Shown: in pieces, positions 1-6,079 of the stretch
Layout: each line of letters starts with the position of its first letter
Numbering within the stretch: the stretch's first letter is position 1
IMG/VR virus record: IMGVR_UViG_3300042197_001567
Span: 1-64,000 of that record
Origin: a virus
Direction: 5' to 3' (one strand)
DNA: 64,000 bases
Position numbers and translations under genes: made by a program
The notes under the pieces: model-generated
Seen by the model: the letters and a program-made list of their open reading frames with translations, nothing else
Databases searched by the model: none
Told to the model about the DNA's origin: nothing

Positions 1-1
1 A

Positions 2-94
2 CCTAAAAGACCGTCACTGGAAAGTACTTCTCAAAAGGAAGTGGATACGAGTAGAAACAATAATGACTCAAAAGATTTCCATCAAAACGTGTAA
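2..94 (+). other. Possible 3' end of a plus-strand gene cut by the window edge
   Basis: Frame 2 is open from the window edge to TAA at 92-94 and reads as a hydrophilic tail ending DSKDFHQNV. Frame 3 is open to TAG at 138-140 but gives a basic, less phage-like peptide. A rho-independent terminator follows at 139-161, which supports a plus-strand transcript entering from outside the window. It could equally be untranslated or an RNA tail. No tRNA-like fold was recognised. Weak call. Confidence 0.25.
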
Positions 95-138
95 TCTCAG
101 CGTTTCTTTTTTTAAAGTGGAGCCACCGGTAAATATTT

Positions 139-161
139 AGGGACAATTCGTCCCTTTTTTT
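139..161 (+). terminator. Rho-independent terminator
   Basis: Stem AGGGAC (139-144) pairs with GTCCCT (150-155) around loop AATTC and is followed by seven T. It ends whatever plus-strand transcript enters from the left edge. The same GGGAC/GTCCC core recurs in the terminators near 22820 and 26495. Confidence 0.7.
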
Positions 162-828
162 ATATATTTTCTATTTTGATTTGTTCGTCTCTATTTACAA
201 GTTTTTTGTATAATTCGATATCTGATGACCACTCTTTCCCGGTCCAGAATTCAAACCCAGAAAAATTAGATTTATATTCACAACATTTTTCGTATCCGCC
301 CATCAAATAAACATAATTTGATTTATTTTCCTGGGCGATCTTACATTCAAACATTTGTGCAACATTACCCATAGATAATTTAGAATCTTCATAGTCCCAT
401 AAAAATTGATAAGCAACCATCTGGGAGTCAAAATATTTGTATATCGAAATTGCAATTAATTTGTCCGTCCAATATTCGATTACATTACAATCTAAAAAAG
501 TTTCCAATTTTATTTCCCTTTTGAATGAGTTGTGATTACAATATTTTTCATGTAATTTTTTATATTCACCCAGATTAAAAGAAATATCACCATTTTTTAT
601 TGTTATTTTATTAGATAATCTTTTTGTTGTTTTGGATGGTTTATATTCTGTTAGATTAATTCTAGTGCTCCTTTCATTGTACCATTTTTCTTTCCAGGGT
701 ATCCATCCTGAATTTAAAATTTCAGAAATATTATCATTATCTTCTAAAAGCCCATAAGCACAATTTACAACAACTTCATAATCACTAATTTTTCCAAAAC
801 CATTAATATGGTCAAATATAACTTTCAT
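160..828 (-). CDS. ATE/Bpt-like aminoacyl-tRNA-protein transferase
   Basis: The 222-residue protein follows the order of landmarks of arginyl/leucyl-tRNA-protein transferases (ATE_N/ATE_C). These are a GW near residue 41, a strand-and-PSK segment 'RINLTEYKPSKTTKRL' (about 56-71) like the family RIxVxxFxPSxSQRR, and an 'LGEYKKLHEKY' helix. Then come a GNAT-like core 'LIAISIYKYFDSQMVAYQF' and 'LSMGNVAQMFECKIAQ', then 'YVYLMGGYEKCCEYKSNF' matching YYYLGYYIxGCxKMxYKxxF, and a closing W. Family members add Arg or Leu from a tRNA to N-terminal acidic residues and so create N-degrons. The N-terminal Cys cluster of ATE is missing, so the enzyme is shorter and probably divergent. It has its own promoter-like GATAAATA (minus-strand TATTTATC) 3 nt before ATG, divergent from the 864 gene. 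The assignment is from recalled family motifs, not a search. Confidence 0.68.
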   Translation of the reverse strand: MKVIFDHINGFGKISDYEVVVNCAYGLLEDNDNISEILNSGWIPWKEKWYNERSTRINLTEYKPSKTTKRLSNKITIKNGDISFNLGEYKKLHEKYCNHNSFKREIKLETFLDCNVIEYWTDKLIAISIYKYFDSQMVAYQFLWDYEDSKLSMGNVAQMFECKIAQENKSNYVYLMGGYEKCCEYKSNFSGFEFWTGKEWSSDIELYKKLVNRDEQIKIENI

Positions 829-831
829 TTC

Positions 832-839
832 GATAAATA
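832..839 (-). promoter_or_regulatory. Phage promoter octamer (TATTTATC), short-spacer class
   Basis: Minus-strand TATTTATC lies 3 nt upstream of the ATG of the ATE-like gene. It is back to back with the plus octamer at 853-860. Confidence 0.5.
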
Positions 840-852
840 TTTCTCACTTCAG

Positions 853-860
853 TATTTATT
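853..860 (+). promoter_or_regulatory. Phage promoter octamer (TATTTATT), short-spacer class
   Basis: TATTTATT lies 3 nt before the ATG at 864. It forms a divergent pair with 832-839. Confidence 0.5.
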
Positions 861-863
861 ATT

Positions 864-1073
864 ATGACAGTGATCCACGAAGTACAACAAGTTTTAACTG
901 TGAATACACCTTTCGGCGAAGCTCAAGTTTTATTCATAATAGATTACGGAATTCATAGAAATTCTATATGGGTATGTTCTTCTTTTGAAGATGGTAAAAT
1001 AAGACACTTTGATACTAATCAAATAACGGTTACAATCAACCATACTTTAAATTTTAACATGAAGGATAAATAA
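864..1073 (+). CDS. Small hypothetical protein
   Basis: A 69-residue protein of unknown function, with alternating hydrophobic beta-like stretches (VLTVNTPFGEAQVLFIIDYG) and no membrane segment or known motif. Its start is fixed by a promoter-like TATTTATT 3 nt upstream. It runs convergently into the tmRNA gene, and its stop codon abuts the T-tract of the tmRNA terminator. Nothing in the sequence gives a function. Confidence 0.6.
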   Translation: MTVIHEVQQVLTVNTPFGEAQVLFIIDYGIHRNSIWVCSSFEDGKIRHFDTNQITVTINHTLNFNMKDK

Positions 1074-1102
1074 AAAATCCCACCATAATTAAATGATGGG
1101 AT
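1072..1102 (-). terminator. Terminator of the tmRNA gene
   Basis: On the minus strand ATCCCATCA pairs with TGGTGGGAT around TTTAATTA (one G-T wobble) and is followed by six T. It starts 5 nt after the CCA end of the tmRNA. Confidence 0.75.
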
Positions 1103-1106
1103 CAAT

Positions 1107-1524
1107 TGGTGGACCTAGAGGGCTCCGACTCCCTCGTCCGGCTCGTTTTGTCAAAAAGACAACTACATGTTTAGGTTAAGATTTTTCATATCTTCCAAAA
1201 TATTTGGTTCCTATTTTGACATTGTTACCAAAAACTGTGTCGAGTTCACTTTTGTTACGGTAGCTCTCTGAACGAGACCGTTGTTTTCTTTTAGAGTAAA
1301 AACCAACTCATCTACGACTTCTGTTACTAGGTATCTGTCTGACCGACCCTCCGTTTCCGTATCTTATTAAGCTACAGTAACTTCAGAACCTCTTACTAAT
1401 CCAAGAGTTTCCATTTTGTTTAGCACATTGCCAATTATTGTTCGAATCAGTTTTTAACGAGTTTAATTCAGACCCGACATGCTTCTTTAATCCAACCAAC
1501 GCCCGTCAAATCCAATATAGGCCC
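1107..1524 (-). ncRNA. ssrA: tmRNA (ssrA), phage-encoded
   Basis: A 418-nt RNA gene. The 5' end GGGCCTA pairs completely (one G-U) with TAGGTCC near the 3' end, followed by discriminator A and an encoded CCA, forming the tRNA-like acceptor stem. Just inside the 5' end lies TTGGATTTGACGGGC, the hallmark of tmRNA 5' ends (TGGATTCGACGGG in bacteria). The 3' domain has GGACGAGGG...CCCTC, matching the GGACG plus T-stem of E. coli tmRNA, though the loop (AGTCGGAG) is unusual. The tag frame ends GTA GCT TAA TAA at 1364-1375, the same GCT-TAA-TAA ending as E. coli. If the resume codon is GGC at 1430-1432 (about nt 93, close to E. coli's), the tag begins GNVLNKMETL and ends GSEVTVA, so it lacks the usual LAA. 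Role: rescue of stalled ribosomes and tagging of products for Clp proteolysis. A terminator follows, and a minus-strand TATTTATA lies 35 nt upstream. Confidence 0.88.
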
Positions 1525-1559
1525 ATATGTTTTGTACGGTGTGTTTTAAATGAACTAGT

Positions 1560-1567
1560 TATAAATA
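1560..1567 (-). promoter_or_regulatory. Phage promoter octamer for tmRNA
   Basis: TATAAATA on the top strand is TATTTATA on the minus strand, 35 nt before the mature tmRNA 5' end. This leaves a short leader to be removed by RNase P. It is divergent from the plus octamer at 1580. Confidence 0.5.
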
Positions 1568-1579
1568 TAAAGATAATAA

Positions 1580-1587
1580 TATTTATT
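1580..1587 (+). promoter_or_regulatory. Phage promoter octamer (TATTTATT), short-spacer class
   Basis: TATTTATT lies 4 nt before the ATG at 1592 and is divergent from the tmRNA promoter at 1560-1567. Confidence 0.5.
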
Positions 1588-1591
1588 ATAT

Positions 1592-2662
1592 ATGCCAAGT
1601 GAAACTTACAAATTTTTAGAAAAGTTAAGTCAGGGTGATAATTCTGAAATTAATCGATACAACTATCCGGATGAATTGATATCTGATGTTCGAGAATCTT
1701 CTAAAAATCCAAGATTAACTCAAATAATAATACAATTTGAAGATGCTGAAAAATATCTTAACCTTTTAGGTGTTGATAGTGAAGAAGATTTATGGGTTTG
1801 GAGAAAGTTTTCAGACAGTTACGGTTATGAGGAATATACCTGGGATAGATATCGTGATGATTTTTTTGAGGGATATATTTTGGAGAGTTTGAATGCGGAA
1901 AACTTAAGGTTAATTTTAAAAATAAGAAGCTTATGTCCAGTTCCTAAAACAAGAGATGAAGATCCACAACATAAACTAGAAAATTTTTTAAACGAGAGAT
2001 TTTATAATGAAGTTGATAACATAATTGCGATATATCAAACATATCATGATGAATGTATTGCAAGAGCAGTTAACGAAATAATTGAAAATGAAACTAAAAA
2101 CCCATTTCAAAAATTAGGAATTACAGAAATTTATAAAAACTATAGATTTAAAACAACTGTTGGTATCTTGCTAAATTTGTATAAAATAATAAATGGTCAA
2201 GAATTAGATTTGTTTGGACTTCTAAAAAAACTTGATGAAAAGTATAACAAATACATAGTTAGAGGCGATTGGTACGAATTGGAGTATAATAGTTGGTGTG
2301 ATGATTTTGATTCTAATAGTATGAATGATGAAATAAAAAAATATTTGAATGACATCATAGAACAACTTGAAGAAGAGAGTGAAGATAATAAGGATCTTAA
2401 AGATTTTAATGAATTATTTGAAGCCGTTTGGAAATTAGGTGGGTTTGGATGGTGGATTAACATGGCCGAAAAACAAATCGATATAAGATTTAAGGATTTA
2501 GAAAGAAATCCAACAAGACTTACATTTCATTACAAGAAACCGAACCAAAATTATATGGAAAGTGAGATTAGAAGTGTGAAAAACCTTGAGGAATTAAATA
2601 TGATGCTTTATCAAGGTGATTTATTTGAAAACGTCAAAAAAATATTAAGAAAACTTTTGTAA
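1592..2662 (+). CDS. Hypothetical protein, acidic and helical
   Basis: A 356-residue protein that I do not recognise. It is rich in Glu, Asp and aromatic residues, with a predicted mostly helical body (for example 'DEIKKYLNDIIEQLEEESEDNKDL') and no transmembrane segment, signal peptide or nucleotide-binding motif. The start is supported by TATTTATT 4 nt upstream. It sits between the tmRNA gene and the metallopeptidase gene. The downstream gene has its own host-type promoter overlapping this gene's 3' end, so the two need not share a transcript. Confidence 0.65.
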   Translation: MPSETYKFLEKLSQGDNSEINRYNYPDELISDVRESSKNPRLTQIIIQFEDAEKYLNLLGVDSEEDLWVWRKFSDSYGYEEYTWDRYRDDFFEGYILESLNAENLRLILKIRSLCPVPKTRDEDPQHKLENFLNERFYNEVDNIIAIYQTYHDECIARAVNEIIENETKNPFQKLGITEIYKNYRFKTTVGILLNLYKIINGQELDLFGLLKKLDEKYNKYIVRGDWYELEYNSWCDDFDSNSMNDEIKKYLNDIIEQLEEESEDNKDLKDFNELFEAVWKLGGFGWWINMAEKQIDIRFKDLERNPTRLTFHYKKPNQNYMESEIRSVKNLEELNMMLYQGDLFENVKKILRKLL

Positions 2663-2686
2663 AAAAATAAAAGTTTCTTATCTTTG
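2656..2686 (+). promoter_or_regulatory. Bacteroidota sigma-A type promoter
   Basis: TTTG (2656-2659), a 19-nt spacer and TATCTTTG (2679-2686) match the Bacteroidota -33/-7 consensus TTTG and TAnnTTTG. The ATG of the peptidase gene begins 5 nt after the -7 box, so transcription would start at or next to the start codon (leaderless). Confidence 0.6.
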
Positions 2687-2690
2687 TTTT

Positions 2691-3476
2691 ATGGAAAGAG
2701 ATTTCGAATTATTGAAAAAGGTTTTATCGGTTCCTTCAAAAACTTACAAAGAAGATTTAATGATAGATTTTATAACAACATGGTTGGAAAAAAATAAAAT
2801 TCCTTTTTATGTTGATGAATTTTATAATATCTACGCAACAAAGAAAACAGATGAAAATATTGATTATTTTCCATGTGTTGTATCTCATACCGATACGGTT
2901 CATAATATAGATTCAATAAATGTTGTTGAGGAGATGTTGCCAAATGCTCAGAACGAAATTAAATTATCATTGAGAGCGTATAACAACGAAGGATCTCCAA
3001 CTGGAATTGGTGGTGATGATAAATGTGGTATTTTTGGATGTTTGGAATTATTGAAAGAACTTCCAAATCTAAAGGCGGCATTTTTTGTTGCGGAAGAAAC
3101 TGGATGTAAGGGTTCTTTTAATTCGGATCCTTCATTTTTTGACAACGTAGGTTATGCAATTCAATTTGATGCCCCTGAAAATAATATGATTTCAGAATTT
3201 CTTATGGGTAAACCAATGTTCAAACGAGATAGTGATTTTTTCACAATAGGATCTGAACTTCTTACAGAGCATTTCCCAAAAGATACCAAATATCACAAAC
3301 ATCCATATACGGACATCTATCCTTTGAATCAAAAATTTGGTTTATCTTGTTTTAACATATCAATTGGATATTATAATTATCATACCAGAAATGAATATGT
3401 TGTAGTTGAGGACACTTATAATGGGATCAAAGTAGGTAAACTTATGATAGAAAAATTAGGATATAATAAATATTAA
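2691..3476 (+). CDS. M20-like zinc metallopeptidase
   Basis: A 261-residue protein with the spaced metal ligands of the M20/M28/M42 co-catalytic zinc peptidase group: H66 and D68 in SHTDT, the bridging Asp in GIGGDDKCGI (109-110), catalytic and metal Glu pair E135-E136 in AEETGCKGS, D160 in QFDAP, and a final His (H231) in YNYHTRNE. The length is short for the family because the dimerisation 'lid' domain seems reduced. It is expected to trim peptides or di/tripeptides in the cytoplasm, with no signal peptide. Next to tmRNA and Clp genes it would fit the last step of peptide recycling, but the substrate is unknown. Confidence 0.75.
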   Translation: MERDFELLKKVLSVPSKTYKEDLMIDFITTWLEKNKIPFYVDEFYNIYATKKTDENIDYFPCVVSHTDTVHNIDSINVVEEMLPNAQNEIKLSLRAYNNEGSPTGIGGDDKCGIFGCLELLKELPNLKAAFFVAEETGCKGSFNSDPSFFDNVGYAIQFDAPENNMISEFLMGKPMFKRDSDFFTIGSELLTEHFPKDTKYHKHPYTDIYPLNQKFGLSCFNISIGYYNYHTRNEYVVVEDTYNGIKVGKLMIEKLGYNKY

Positions 3477-3501
3477 AAAAGGAGGTTTAATCCTCCTTTT
3501 T
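3475..3501. terminator. Bidirectional terminator between convergent genes
   Basis: AAAAAAGGAGG and CCTCCTTTTT flank the loop TTTAAT. The stop codon of the minus-strand ClpC-like gene lies in the loop and the plus-strand peptidase stop is just before the stem, so one hairpin ends both transcripts. Confidence 0.75.
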
Positions 3502-5547
3502 CTTTCTTACCCTTTTTTTAGGTTCCGGTTTAATTATCTCTTTAAGATCGACATATTCATCTTCACCATTTTTCTTAATAAATAAAATATATTCTTTTTC
3601 TTCCTCAAGTTCATTGGTTAGAATTTTTTCTGAAATCAAGTCTTCGATTTTGTCTTGAATTGCCCTTTTTATTGGTCTTGCACCATACTGATCATCAAAT
3701 CCAATTTTGGATATGTAATCAATAAGACAATCTTCATAACCAATATTATATTTCATGTTATTAACTCGAAGAATTAATTTGTCAACTTCCAATTTAACAA
3801 TCCTATTAATGTCGTCTTTTTGAAGTGAGTTAAAGATAACAACTTCATCAATTCTATTTAAAAATTCAGGTGCAAAAAACTTACTTAATTCTTTTCTCAA
3901 AACATCTCGTTTAAGTTCTTCTTCCAAGATTTCATTATTTGTTGACTTAAAACCAACACCGGTTCCAAAATCTTGTAATTTCTTAACTCCGATATTAGAA
4001 GTCATAATTATTAAACAATTTTTGAAATTAATTTTTCTACCCAGACCATCAGTCATATGACCATCGTCCAACATTTGAAGTAAAGTTGAAAATATGTCTT
4101 TATTTGCCTTTTCAATTTCGTCAAATAAAATTACAGAATATGGTTTATTTTTAACTTGTTCAGTTAATTGACCACCTTCATCGTGACCAACATATCCTGG
4201 AGGCGAACCGATTAATCTAGAAATTGTATGTTTTTCTTGGTATTCACTCATATCAACTCTAATAAGACTATCTTCACTTCCAAAAATTTCTTTTGCCAAT
4301 TGTTTTGCCAAAAATGTCTTACCTACACCAGTTGATCCCAAGAATATAAACGAACCAATGGGTCTGTTTGGATCTTTGATTCCAACTCGATTTCTTCTAA
4401 TTGCTTTCGAAATCTTCTTAACGGCTTCTGATTGACCAATAATTAATTTGTTTAAAGTATCTTCTAAACTAACTAATGAATTTTTTTCATCAAGATTTAT
4501 TTTTGACACCGGTATCTTTGTCATATTAGATACTACCTCATAAATTAAGTCTTCTGGTATTTCTCTTTTATTATTTTTTAAATCTTCTTCAAATTTATTT
4601 TTTTCAACTTCTAATTTTATATTAACAGTTTTTTCACGATCTCTCAATTCGGCGGCTAATTCATACTTTTGTTTTTTAATAACCTCGGCTTTTTCTTGTT
4701 TAATTGCAACAATTTCAGCCTTCAAAATTTCAATACTTTCTGGAAGTTTAATATCAATTTGCATTCTTGACCCAACCTCATCTAAAATATCGAAAGCTTT
4801 ATCTGGAAATTCTCTATCAGTAATATATCTATCTGCCAATTCTACAAACAACCATAATACCTCATCACTATAATGAACCATATGATGATTTTCATACTTA
4901 CCTTTACTTAATTTTAGGATTTCAAAAGTTTCACTTTTAGTTGAAGGGTCAACAATTATTTTTTGAAATCTTCTTTCTAACGCTCCGTCTTTTTCAAAAT
5001 GTTTTCTGTACTCGTCTAATGTTGTTGCCCCAATACATTGTATTTCACCCCTAGATAATGCCGGTTTGAATATGTTTGAAGCGTCTAATGAACCTGAACT
5101 ATTCCCAGCACCTACCATAGTGTGAATTTCATCGATAAAAATAATGATGTTAGGATTGGCCTGCAATTCTTCAATGATCACTTTCATCCTTTCTTCGAAT
5201 TGACCTCTATATTTTGTACCCGCAACAATAGAGTTCATTTCTAATGATACGATTCTTTTATCCGCCAAATTTTTTGGGCATTCCCCAGAATGAATCATCA
5301 TTGCAAGACCCTCAACAATTGCCGTTTTACCAGCTCCAGGTTCACCAATAATGATTGGGTTGTTTTTCTTTCTTCTAGATAAAATTTGGGCAATCCTTAT
5401 AATCTCTTTTTTTCTTCCAATTACAGGGTCTAATTTACCTTGTTCCGCAAGTTTATTAAGGTCTTTACTAAAATTATCTAACACAGGTGTTGTATTATCA
5501 CCCTTTTTTTTGTTTTTGTCTCCATCATCTGCGAATTCAATTGCCAT
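3487..5547 (-). CDS. ClpC-type AAA+ unfoldase lacking the N-domain
   Basis: A 686-residue double-ring AAA+ ATPase. Residues 20-65 match the ClpC linker leading into D1 (TPVLDNFSKDL...GKLDPVIGR). D1 has Walker A GEPGAGKT (68-75), Walker B DE (139-140) and sensor/arginine finger residues near 190-193. A UVR-type helical insert spans about 283-318 (ELAAELRDRE). D2 has Walker A GSTGVGKT (404-411), Walker B DE (476-477), the pore-type GYVG loop and a VGF tripeptide (531-533), the loop by which ClpC docks to ClpP. The two Clp-N repeats of bacterial ClpC, which bind adaptors, are absent, so only a 20-residue charged leader precedes the linker. It likely recruits host ClpP and changes substrate choice. 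It is divergent from the UVR/DnaK operon across a palindrome-bearing region. Confidence 0.9.
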   Translation of the reverse strand: MAIEFADDGDKNKKKGDNTTPVLDNFSKDLNKLAEQGKLDPVIGRKKEIIRIAQILSRRKKNNPIIIGEPGAGKTAIVEGLAMMIHSGECPKNLADKRIVSLEMNSIVAGTKYRGQFEERMKVIIEELQANPNIIIFIDEIHTMVGAGNSSGSLDASNIFKPALSRGEIQCIGATTLDEYRKHFEKDGALERRFQKIIVDPSTKSETFEILKLSKGKYENHHMVHYSDEVLWLFVELADRYITDREFPDKAFDILDEVGSRMQIDIKLPESIEILKAEIVAIKQEKAEVIKKQKYELAAELRDREKTVNIKLEVEKNKFEEDLKNNKREIPEDLIYEVVSNMTKIPVSKINLDEKNSLVSLEDTLNKLIIGQSEAVKKISKAIRRNRVGIKDPNRPIGSFIFLGSTGVGKTFLAKQLAKEIFGSEDSLIRVDMSEYQEKHTISRLIGSPPGYVGHDEGGQLTEQVKNKPYSVILFDEIEKANKDIFSTLLQMLDDGHMTDGLGRKINFKNCLIIMTSNIGVKKLQDFGTGVGFKSTNNEILEEELKRDVLRKELSKFFAPEFLNRIDEVVIFNSLQKDDINRIVKLEVDKLILRVNNMKYNIGYEDCLIDYISKIGFDDQYGARPIKRAIQDKIEDLISEKILTNELEEEKEYILFIKKNGEDEYVDLKEIIKPEPKKRVRKKKED

Positions 5548-5610
5548 AATCTTTGTTTTTTGTTTTAAAATTAGTTATAATTTACATTATAGTAAACTAA
5601 AATAAAAAAG

Positions 5611-5636
5611 TGTCATAAAAACTGACAATTTGTCAT
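5611..5636. promoter_or_regulatory. Palindromic operator candidate between clpC-like and UVR/dnaK genes
   Basis: A perfect 13-nt palindrome TGACAATTTGTCA (5623-5635) is preceded by a further TGTCAT half-site (5611-5616). It lies between the divergent chaperone and protease genes, a natural place for shared control. It is not the CIRCE sequence. Confidence 0.4.
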
Positions 5637-5656
5637 GTTATATAAAATGGCACGTT

Positions 5657-5668
5657 TATTTATAAATA
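5657..5668. promoter_or_regulatory. Overlapping divergent promoter octamers
   Basis: TATTTATAAATA contains TATTTATA on the plus strand (5657-5664, 38 nt before the ATG at 5703) and the same octamer on the minus strand (5661-5668), which would face the ClpC-like gene with a leader of about 110 nt. Confidence 0.45.
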
Positions 5669-5702
5669 GGTTTACACAAATAAACTTATAAAAAAAACAA
5701 AA

Positions 5703-6077
5703 ATGGATTTCGATAGTTTTGACGATTTGTTCAACAAAATGTACAATTATGTAAACACATCAAGTTTTTCAGGTAATGACTGGACCGAAAAAAAATATCA
5801 GTCGCCAGATGGAAAAATTAGCTTTACTTATTTCTCTAGAAATAATAAATTTGAGCCCACTCTAGATGAGATTGGTAAACTAAAAAACGAGTTGGACACT
5901 GCGGTTGAATCACAAGATTTTGAACGGGCAGTCGTGTTGAGGGATAGAATTAAAAGTCTGGAAAAAAATAAACAACAGATCCTTGATCTTGAGACCAAAT
6001 TAAAAGAATGTGTGAAATCACAGGATTTTGAAAAGGCAATTGAGTATAGGGATCAAATAAACAAATTAAAATCATAA
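5703..6077 (+). CDS. Two-UVR-repeat protein, possible ClpC adaptor
   Basis: A 124-residue protein with two UVR repeats: about 54-89 ([16 protein letters not shown]) and 95-124 ([16 protein letters not shown]). UVR motifs mediate UvrB-UvrC contacts and occur in McsA, the activator of ClpC. The first 50 residues are acidic and aromatic and lack the CxxC zinc motifs of McsA. The neighbouring ClpC-like ATPase carries a matching UVR insert, and DnaK starts 2 nt after this stop, so a role as co-factor of the phage ClpC, perhaps co-ordinated with DnaK, is a reasonable inference. A nucleotide-excision role is less likely because no UvrA/B/C is nearby. Confidence 0.72.
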   Translation: MDFDSFDDLFNKMYNYVNTSSFSGNDWTEKKYQSPDGKISFTYFSRNNKFEPTLDEIGKLKNELDTAVESQDFERAVVLRDRIKSLEKNKQQILDLETKLKECVKSQDFEKAIEYRDQINKLKS

Positions 6078-6079
6078 AA

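Noticed and set aside
1-138. Possible tRNA or second stable RNA at the window start
   Set aside because: No cloverleaf, CCA or T-arm pattern is visible. Only the terminator after it is convincing.
1107-1420. A minus-strand reading frame of about 68 codons with two consecutive in-frame TAA codons, at first looking like a broken or recoded gene
   Set aside because: The double stop is the tag end of a tmRNA. Acceptor-stem pairing, the 5' signature and the CCA end explain the region better.
5597-5640. CIRCE heat-shock element in front of the chaperone genes
   Set aside because: The palindrome TGACAATTTGTCA does not match the CIRCE arms (TTAGCACTC/GAGTGCTAA).
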